A stretch of 64,000 bases of DNA from JBEKCD01 sp050015055 (GTDB lineage: Archaea > Thermoproteota > Bathyarchaeia > Bathyarchaeales > Bathycorpusculaceae), in NCBI GenBank assembly GCA_050015055.1, contig JBEKCD010000005.1, positions 186,001 to 250,000 on the forward strand, read 5' to 3'. Made by a program: the position numbers and the translations under genes. The notes below the pieces were generated by a model. It was given only the letters and a program-made list of their open reading frames with translations. It did not search any database and was not told the origin of the DNA. How positions within the stretch are numbered: the first letter of the stretch is position 1; each line of letters opens with the position of its first letter. Shown in pieces: positions 59,115 to 64,000 of this stretch.

Positions 59115-59522
59115 TTGATCATCACCACGCAGAAAGAGACAGCGGCCGATATCCAGAGCTACACGTGTTCAAACCCTTCCTGCAGCAAATCGTTCGCAAA
59201 ACCGTTGAAAGCGGTAAACCTGTCATTGGAGAACCCTGAACCATACCTTGCATGTCCACATTGCCTCACAGACATCACCACTCAACAAAAACCGTCGATT
59301 GCAGAAGCAAGGCCAGTCTTGGACGCTGAAACCCTGAAAACCGCAAAAGACGGTCTCGAAGAAGAAAAAGCTGCACTGCAGCCGGCAAAGACACTGTGCA
59401 CGCATCACTTCGGCTACCTGAGCGAGCGCTCAAGCAAGGAAAAAATACCTGAAGAGTGCATGGCTTGTGCGGAAATAGTCAATTGCATGCTGAAGGCCGT
59501 AAGAAGCTGCACGGGCAACTAG
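59115..59522 (+). CDS. Zinc-motif conserved archaeal protein
   Basis: 135 residues from TTG. An N-terminal zinc ribbon (CSNPSC and CPHC) is followed by a linker and a second cysteine/histidine cluster with CTHHFGYLSERSSKEKIPEE then CMACAEIVNCML. This pairing occurs in conserved archaeal proteins of unknown function. A metal-binding adaptor or nucleic-acid-binding protein is possible. Confidence 0.65.
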   Translation: MIITTQKETAADIQSYTCSNPSCSKSFAKPLKAVNLSLENPEPYLACPHCLTDITTQQKPSIAEARPVLDAETLKTAKDGLEEEKAALQPAKTLCTHHFGYLSERSSKEKIPEECMACAEIVNCMLKAVRSCTGN

Positions 59523-59754
59523 CGCAAATAGAAAATGTCTGCTTAACCTCTAAGAATCTCGAATTGAGCAGACGGGGGCTCCGATTTTCAGACTCAGGTC
59601 TTCTCATAGAGAAGATTCTCCGCCAGCCGTGGATGTATTTCAAAAGGACGTGTTGGCCCGTGAGCAAATGTTGACTTGGCGTCAGTTAGTTCCGTGATAA
59701 TGTGTGAGCTGAAAAAGTTTTCTGGATAAATAGGGGGTCGAGAAGCAGTTGTTG
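59523..59754. other. Intergenic region
   Basis: No supported gene; small frames on both strands are low quality. Confidence 0.3.
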
Positions 59755-60147
59755 CTAAGGTTTCCGTTTCCTTTCGGGTTTCTTTTCTTCTGGCGGTCCC
59801 GGAGGATTCTCTTCAGCAGTTGGTTTCTCCTCTGCCGTCGGCTTTACTTCCTCTGGCGTTGGCTTCTCTTCAACGGTTGTCTTCTGCTCTGTTTCCATTT
59901 CGCTCGTGATGTCTTCAATTGGTTTTGGAGGAGGTGTCGTAGCCATCGTCCAACCTATCCACGCGCCTATCGCGAGTATGGCGATGAACGCTATGAACAC
60001 TGGAAGCGCAACGAGCGTGAACGAGAGAGCCCAAATGCGGCCGGCTGTCCAGTATCCCCAGTAGAAAAGTCCTAGAGTGTAGAGTACGCCTACAACCACG
60101 CAGACTAGACAGATTAATCCGCCGATACCTTGATCTTTGCTAACCAT
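59755..60147 (-). CDS. Membrane protein with acidic proline-rich tail
   Basis: 130 residues. Two hydrophobic segments (about 8-32 and 41-67) followed by a tail of about 60 residues of repeated Pro-Thr-Ala-Glu-Glu-Lys units (VEEKPTPEEVKPTAEE). The tail is probably disordered and could be a spacer or interaction arm. No family is known to me. Its ATG lies 75 bp downstream of the ahcY stop on the same strand. Confidence 0.6.
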   Translation of the reverse strand: MVSKDQGIGGLICLVCVVVGVLYTLGLFYWGYWTAGRIWALSFTLVALPVFIAFIAILAIGAWIGWTMATTPPPKPIEDITSEMETEQKTTVEEKPTPEEVKPTAEEKPTAEENPPGPPEEKKPERKRKP

Positions 60148-60222
60148 TTTTACATCTCACCACATATTAGCCCTTTTTACGTCTTTAGACCTTTTAAGGT
60201 TTACCGTGCTGCGTGACGATTG

Positions 60223-61479
60223 TTAGGTGGTTCCGGTCTCCCATGTTGCTAGGTAGCGTTTCTGTTCTTCTGTTAACTCGTCTATCTTGATTTCCATCGC
60301 GTCGAGCTTTAGCTTCGCCACTTTTTCGTCGATTTCTTTGGGCACCGTGTAAACTCGCGGTTCCATTCTTTCTGTTTTGGCCAAGTGCTCGGTGCAGAGG
60401 GCTTGATTGGCGAAGGACATGTCCATTACCTCGGACGGGTGGCCCTCCGCCGCGGCGAGGTTCACGAGTCTGCCTTCTGCTAGGAGGTAGAGCCTTCTTC
60501 CGTTCTTGAGGGTGTACTCGTCTAGGTTGGGTCTTATGTTTCTCTTCGACGTTGCGAGTTCTTCAAGGTACTTGGGGTTAACCTCGACGTTGAAGTGTCC
60601 GCTGTTGGCCAGCAGTGCCCCGTCCTTCATCCTCTGCATGTGTTCCTTCCTTATTACGCTCGTGTCGCCCGTGGCGGTTACGAATATGTCCCCCACTGTT
60701 GCGGCGTCGGTTAGTGGCATCACGCGCAGGCCGTTCATGGCTGCTTCGAGCGCCCTTGTGGGGTTCACCTCGGTGACTATGACGTTTGCGCCCATTCCCT
60801 GCGCTCTTAGAGCTATTCCTCTTCCGCACCAGCCGTAGCCGCAGACGACGAAGTTCTTGCCCGCGAAGAGAACGTTGGTGGCCCTGAGAATGCCGTCCAG
60901 GGTGCTTTGGCCGGTTCCGTAACGGTTGTCGAACAGGTACTTCGTGTATGCATCGTTAACGGCGATTATGGGGTACTTTAGGGCTCCGTCTTTCTCCATG
61001 GCCCTCAGCCTCAGTACGCCGGTTGTGGTTTCTTCGGTGCCGCCCTTGACGCCTTTCAACAGTTCTGACCTCTTGCTGTGCAGGGTGCCCACGAGGTCGG
61101 CGCCGTCGTCGAGTGTGATGAAGGGCTTGGAGTCTAGTACTTTTTCGACGCACCAGTAATACTCTTTAGTGGTTTGGACGCGCCAGGCGAACACCTTGGC
61201 TCCTTCTTGGGCCAGTGCGGCGGCGACGTCGTCCTGTGTTGAGAGGGGGTTGGACCCGCAGAGTGCAACGTTTGCTCCGGCTGAGAGGAAGGTTTCAACG
61301 AGGAACCCGGTTTCTTTGGTTACATGCAGGCAGGCGGCCAGGGATAGACCTTTGAGCGGTTTCTCCTTGGCGAACCTGTTCTTGATTTGCGCGAGGACGG
61401 GCATGTGCTTCGACGCCCATTCAATCTGTAAACGTCCCTGTGGCGCCAGACTCGCGTCTTTGACCTTGAACTCTTGCAT
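60223..61479 (-). CDS. ahcY: Adenosylhomocysteinase
   Basis: 418-residue enzyme hydrolysing S-adenosylhomocysteine to adenosine and homocysteine, clearing the product of methylation. NAD-binding is seen in VVCGYGWCGRGIALRAQGMG, with the conserved TLDDGADL, NRYGTGQSTLDGI and the C-terminal LAEGRLVNLAAAEGHPSEVMD. Length and motifs are archaeal-type. TTTTATATAGC, its TATA box, lies at 61514-61526. Confidence 0.97.
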   Translation of the reverse strand: MQEFKVKDASLAPQGRLQIEWASKHMPVLAQIKNRFAKEKPLKGLSLAACLHVTKETGFLVETFLSAGANVALCGSNPLSTQDDVAAALAQEGAKVFAWRVQTTKEYYWCVEKVLDSKPFITLDDGADLVGTLHSKRSELLKGVKGGTEETTTGVLRLRAMEKDGALKYPIIAVNDAYTKYLFDNRYGTGQSTLDGILRATNVLFAGKNFVVCGYGWCGRGIALRAQGMGANVIVTEVNPTRALEAAMNGLRVMPLTDAATVGDIFVTATGDTSVIRKEHMQRMKDGALLANSGHFNVEVNPKYLEELATSKRNIRPNLDEYTLKNGRRLYLLAEGRLVNLAAAEGHPSEVMDMSFANQALCTEHLAKTERMEPRVYTVPKEIDEKVAKLKLDAMEIKIDELTEEQKRYLATWETGTT

Positions 61480-61513
61480 GAATGTTTCACTCTCTCTATG
61501 TCCATCTGCCGTA

Positions 61514-61526
61514 TGCTATATAAAAC
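61514..61526 (-). promoter_or_regulatory. TATA box of ahcY
   Basis: On the minus strand AGTTTTATATAGC, a close match to the archaeal TTTATATA consensus, about 40 bp before the ahcY start. Confidence 0.55.
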
Positions 61527-61579
61527 TAAGCGTCACAACATGCGGGTGTATGGCTGTCTCTGTGGCCGCAGGAAGTTTC

Positions 61580-62085
61580 AAAGTCGACCCGCGGCTTTTC
61601 CTGTTTACATTTTTCGTAATGTTGATTTGTAAGATTGCAATGTTGTGCTGTTCGACCTCCCTTTTTTGTTTGTAATGCAGATGTGATCTGTAACTGTAAC
61701 AAACGATGAAGAAAACAGGCCTGGAACACTGTTCAGAGCCAACGAGTTCCGTTTATTTGTAATGTCAGATGTAATGTTGCAATGTAATTTTCCAGGCCCG
61801 TCTCCTTTCTCCGTAGGCGACGATTGTAATCAATGGCTGTAGTCTGTGGCAATGTTGTTTTGTGCGACCCCCCGGTCTTTGTTGGTAGCAACCGTGGTAA
61901 TGTTGTGTCGTAACAAATCATGGAGAAATTCTGTGAAATTCTATTCTTTCAGAGTCGACCTTTGTCTATCTCGGTAACAACCGTGGTAATGTTGTGTGGT
62001 AACAAGTCATGGAGAAACGGACGCGAGTTCCTTTCTTCAGGGTTGGCTCCCTTTCTTTTTGCACGCATCGGTTGTAATGTTGTTG
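61580..62085 (-). repeat. Array of degenerate ~87-bp repeats, inverted copy
   Basis: About seven units, anchored by GTCGACC-type sequences near 61583, 61652, 61736, 61820, 61866, 61953 and 62041, mostly 69-88 bp apart. On the plus strand the best unit reads CTCGGTAACAACCGTGGTAA then TGTTGTGTGGTAACAAGTCA. On the minus strand this is the same repeat as at 49.2-49.8 kb. Each unit carries three GTAAC/GTAAT hexamers spaced 11-13 bp. No coding potential. Located between ahcY and the kinase gene. Confidence 0.7.
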
Positions 62086-62099
62086 TGCTTGTGGCAAAG

Positions 62100-62389
62100 T
62101 TGAAGCAAGTGGGCGTGAACGTGGGCGCTCAAGTCTGGCAAGGCTGTCGGGGTGTTTGCAGACGTGAAAAGCTGCACTTGTGGTGCTTTTTTTTGAGATT
62201 TTGTCGCCGGGGTCGAGACACGCGAATCTTACTTCGTTACATGTTCAGCGTCATCTGGAGAACCCACTCACCTCTGACTTTTGATGTCGAAGTGGCATGT
62301 GTGCTTCGGTGACTTGTTCATGGATGCGTCGCACTTGTCGCTATGTTTTTAACCAGTGTCTGACACCTTTTTGGTTTTGGTGAGGTTTC
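62100..62389. other. Intergenic region before the kinase gene
   Basis: Contains a hairpin plus T-run at 62169-62194 and, near 62343, ATGTTTTTAACC as a possible promoter of the kinase gene. No supported coding frame. Confidence 0.35.
62169..62194 (+). terminator. Hairpin followed by T-run
   Basis: AGCTGCACTTGTGGTGCT can form a stem and is followed by eight T residues. It lies downstream of the repeat array with no plus-strand gene nearby, so an RNA may be transcribed through the array and end here. Speculative. Confidence 0.35.
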
Positions 62390-63481
62390 TTGCTAGAGTT
62401 GAAGGTTGAACGTGTGCGGCAGTACCTTTCGGACGTTTACAAGGGGTCAGTGGAGGTTTCTCGAATCGCTCCAATAGGTGGAACTGAAGGCTCGGCGCAA
62501 TTGAAGGGTTTCGGCTATGGCGTGCCATACTTGGTTGAGTTCACCGTCAATGGAGAGCCTAGACGGGTGGTTTTGGAGACGATGAAGCCCGGGGGATTTG
62601 GGCATGACCATTTCGCTGACCGCGCAGCGGTTCTCCTGATGCAGCATTCAACGTTTAACAGGTTGCCCCGGCACGTGCGTTCGGTTGATGTGGGCTCGTT
62701 CGCCAGTGATTGTGAGACGCTCAGGTCGCTTGGTGATTGTTGTGAGTTCTTCATCGTAACCGCGTTCATCGATGGAGTGCTCTATCACCGTGACTTGGAC
62801 AGGATTAGGGTCGCGAATACCCTCAGCAGCTTGGACGAGGAGCGCTGTTTGGCTCTGTCTGACTATCTTGGTGGGATTCACTCGGTTAAGAAGAGGGATT
62901 CGCCCGGACTTTATGTTAGGCGTGTTCGTGATCTGCTGGGCCACGGTGAGGAAATCTTTGGTTTGACGGACAGCTATCCGGGCGGGTTAGCGTACGCCGA
63001 TGAAAGATTCTTTGTCAACTTCGAGAAGAAATGCGTGGAGTGGCGCTGGCAACTCAAACATATGACTCACAGGCTGTCGCAGGTGCATGGAGACTTTCAT
63101 CCATGGAACGTCATGTTCCGGCAGGGCTCAGACTTCACTGTGCTAGACCGTAGCAGGGGCGAGTGGGGTGAACCCGCGGACGACGTGAGCACCATGACAA
63201 TAAACTACCTTTTCTACTCCCTGCAGTCCCTCGGAGAGATGACCGGACCATTCAAGAGGCTGTTCCTGCTCTTCTGGCGGAGCTATCTGGACAAGACAGG
63301 CGACCAAGAAATCCTGAAAGTGGTCCAGCCCTTCTACGCTTGGCGCAGTCTCGTTCTAGCTTCGCCCCTCTGGTACCCGCAATTGCCGACAAAAGTGCGC
63401 AAACAGATTCTAAGGTTCGCAACCAGAGTGCTCGACGCCGAAAGCTTCGACTTTGAAAAGGTGGGGTCCTATCTGACGTAG
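62390..63481 (+). CDS. Aminoglycoside phosphotransferase-like kinase
   Basis: 363 residues of the APH/choline-kinase superfamily. HGDFHPWN at 233-240 is the catalytic loop with Asp235 and Asn240; Asp253 in VLDRSRGEWGEPADDV is the Mg-binding position. The N-terminal lobe is divergent, with EGSAQLKGF in the nucleotide-loop position. Small-molecule kinase; substrate unknown, and drug resistance is not implied. Start TTG with GGTGAGG close upstream. Confidence 0.82.
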   Translation: MLELKVERVRQYLSDVYKGSVEVSRIAPIGGTEGSAQLKGFGYGVPYLVEFTVNGEPRRVVLETMKPGGFGHDHFADRAAVLLMQHSTFNRLPRHVRSVDVGSFASDCETLRSLGDCCEFFIVTAFIDGVLYHRDLDRIRVANTLSSLDEERCLALSDYLGGIHSVKKRDSPGLYVRRVRDLLGHGEEIFGLTDSYPGGLAYADERFFVNFEKKCVEWRWQLKHMTHRLSQVHGDFHPWNVMFRQGSDFTVLDRSRGEWGEPADDVSTMTINYLFYSLQSLGEMTGPFKRLFLLFWRSYLDKTGDQEILKVVQPFYAWRSLVLASPLWYPQLPTKVRKQILRFATRVLDAESFDFEKVGSYLT

Positions 63482-63573
63482 CTGGTGCACACGGCTTGAC
63501 AAGACCGCGAGGATATATCGGCAGCCGTACTAAAGGATAAATATTCTTTGCCACCTAACCTCTTTGTTGGTTG

Positions 63574-63699
63574 GTGCCCAGCTTGAAGGTTGAAGCTCCC
63601 GATGATCTCGAAAAAAAGCTCAAACAGGTAGGCTACTCTGACGACGCAGCTAAGGAAATTCTAAAATGGTACAAGAAGAACAACGATAGAAAGACATGA
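63574..63699 (+). CDS. 41-residue small protein
   Basis: GTG start; the product is MPSLKVEAPDDLEKKLKQVG followed by YSDDAAKEILKWYKKNNDRK. It is amphipathic and helical with a UBA-like sense (GYSDDAAKEILKWY). Its stop overlaps the ATG of the DUF123 gene (ATGA), so the two are coupled. A GATAAATAT promoter box lies near 63536-63545. Too short for usual gene calling. Confidence 0.6.
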   Translation: MPSLKVEAPDDLEKKLKQVGYSDDAAKEILKWYKKNNDRKT

Positions 63700-64000
63700 A
63701 AGGAATCTACATTCTCCTGATATCCATCGCCAAAGACATCAGCATAAGCGTGGGCGCCCTGGGCGGCAGGGATTTTCAGGAAGGTCTCTACGTTTATGTC
63801 GGTTCGGCCCAGAACAATCTGGAAAAAAGAGTGAAGCGGCACCTCAGAAAGACGAGGCGGAAGTATTGGCACATCGACTATCTACTAAGCAATCGCCACG
63901 CAAAAGTCGTTAGGGTTTTCTACAGAGAAGCTGGAAAGCTTGAAGAGTGCAGGGTTGCAGCGAGACTTTGTGAAGTTGCCACTCCGATAAGAGGCTTCGG
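63696..64000 (+). CDS. DUF123 / GIY-YIG family protein (partial, cut by window end)
   Basis: 101 complete codons from ATG, running past the window. MKGIYILLISIAKDISISVG, then GLYVYVGSAQNNLEKRVKRH and KYWHIDYLLSN, is the archaeal DUF123 (Uri-like, COG1833) pattern related to the GIY-YIG nuclease fold; YVGSAQNNLEKR matches YxG...L.xR. It may be a nuclease or nucleic-acid binder. Coupled to the 41-residue gene upstream. Confidence 0.85.
   Translation, partial: MKGIYILLISIAKDISISVGALGGRDFQEGLYVYVGSAQNNLEKRVKRHLRKTRRKYWHIDYLLSNRHAKVVRVFYREAGKLEECRVAARLCEVATPIRGF

Noticed and set aside
61580..62085. CRISPR array in the inverted repeat region
   Set aside because: Same reason; unit lengths vary from about 46 to 88 bp and no exact repeats occur.

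Overview
The window is archaeal. It encodes both subunits of the archaeal D-family DNA polymerase, an Orc1/Cdc6 initiator, aIF5A, Sec61-beta, Alba, an Elf1-like zinc ribbon, Nob1, geranylgeranylglyceryl phosphate synthase and a DUF2070 protein. Several genes have TTTATATA- or CTTAAATA-like boxes just upstream and very short leaders, and one tRNA has an intron next to its anticodon. Medium GC, PolD plus Alba, several winged-helix regulators and a dockerin-bearing solute-binding protein suggest a TACK-type archaeon such as Candidatus Bathyarchaeia. That placement is inference.

Layout. 0.1-3.3 kb: TetR regulator divergent from a DrrAB-type ABC exporter, with two related dyads between them. 3.5-9.9 kb: an accessory stretch with a degenerate methyltransferase, aIF5A, a HIT protein, a class III cyclase-like protein, and a three-gene minus-strand operon of winged-helix proteins, one of them HEPN-like and one apparently frameshifted. 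10.1-14.8 kb: NAD kinase/Nob1 operon, a pyruvate-kinase-C-like protein, a methyltransferase, an acetyltransferase and a class III aminotransferase. 15.2-17.7 kb: orphan solute-binding protein. 18.0-23.2 kb: Alba and a por gamma-delta-alpha-beta operon behind DUF2070. 23.5-34 kb: LSM-like protein, Sec61-beta, SHMT, MazG, PolD large subunit, GGGP synthase/Elf1 operon, NAD synthetase with a nitrilase, and an aminotransferase. 34-41.5 kb: a membrane-anchored winged-helix protein, a likely replication origin with three ORB-like boxes, orc1/cdc6, PolD small subunit and a PhoU protein. 41.5-44.5 kb: a beta-solenoid repeat protein, small proteins and uridine phosphorylase. 44.6-49.1 kb: tRNA-Ser(CGA) followed by two degenerate copies of its 3' end that bracket a decayed epimerase and a metal/arsenic resistance cluster. 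49.2-49.8 and 61.6-62.1 kb: two arrays of the same degenerate ~87-bp repeat in opposite orientation. 49.9-61.5 kb: a second DrrAB exporter, molybdopterin oxidoreductase, metalloprotease-like protein, nitroreductase, an MgtE/SLC41-like transporter with two PhoU/TrkA_C partners, zinc and membrane proteins, and SAH hydrolase. 62.4-64.0 kb: an APH-like kinase, a 41-residue protein and a DUF123/GIY-YIG protein cut by the window end.

Functional links. Replication genes (DP1, DP2, Cdc6) lie within 15 kb of the putative origin. Central metabolism is represented by POR, SHMT and SAH hydrolase (one-carbon/methyl cycle) and by NAD kinase plus NAD synthetase. No CRISPR array, rRNA, transposase or integrase was seen.
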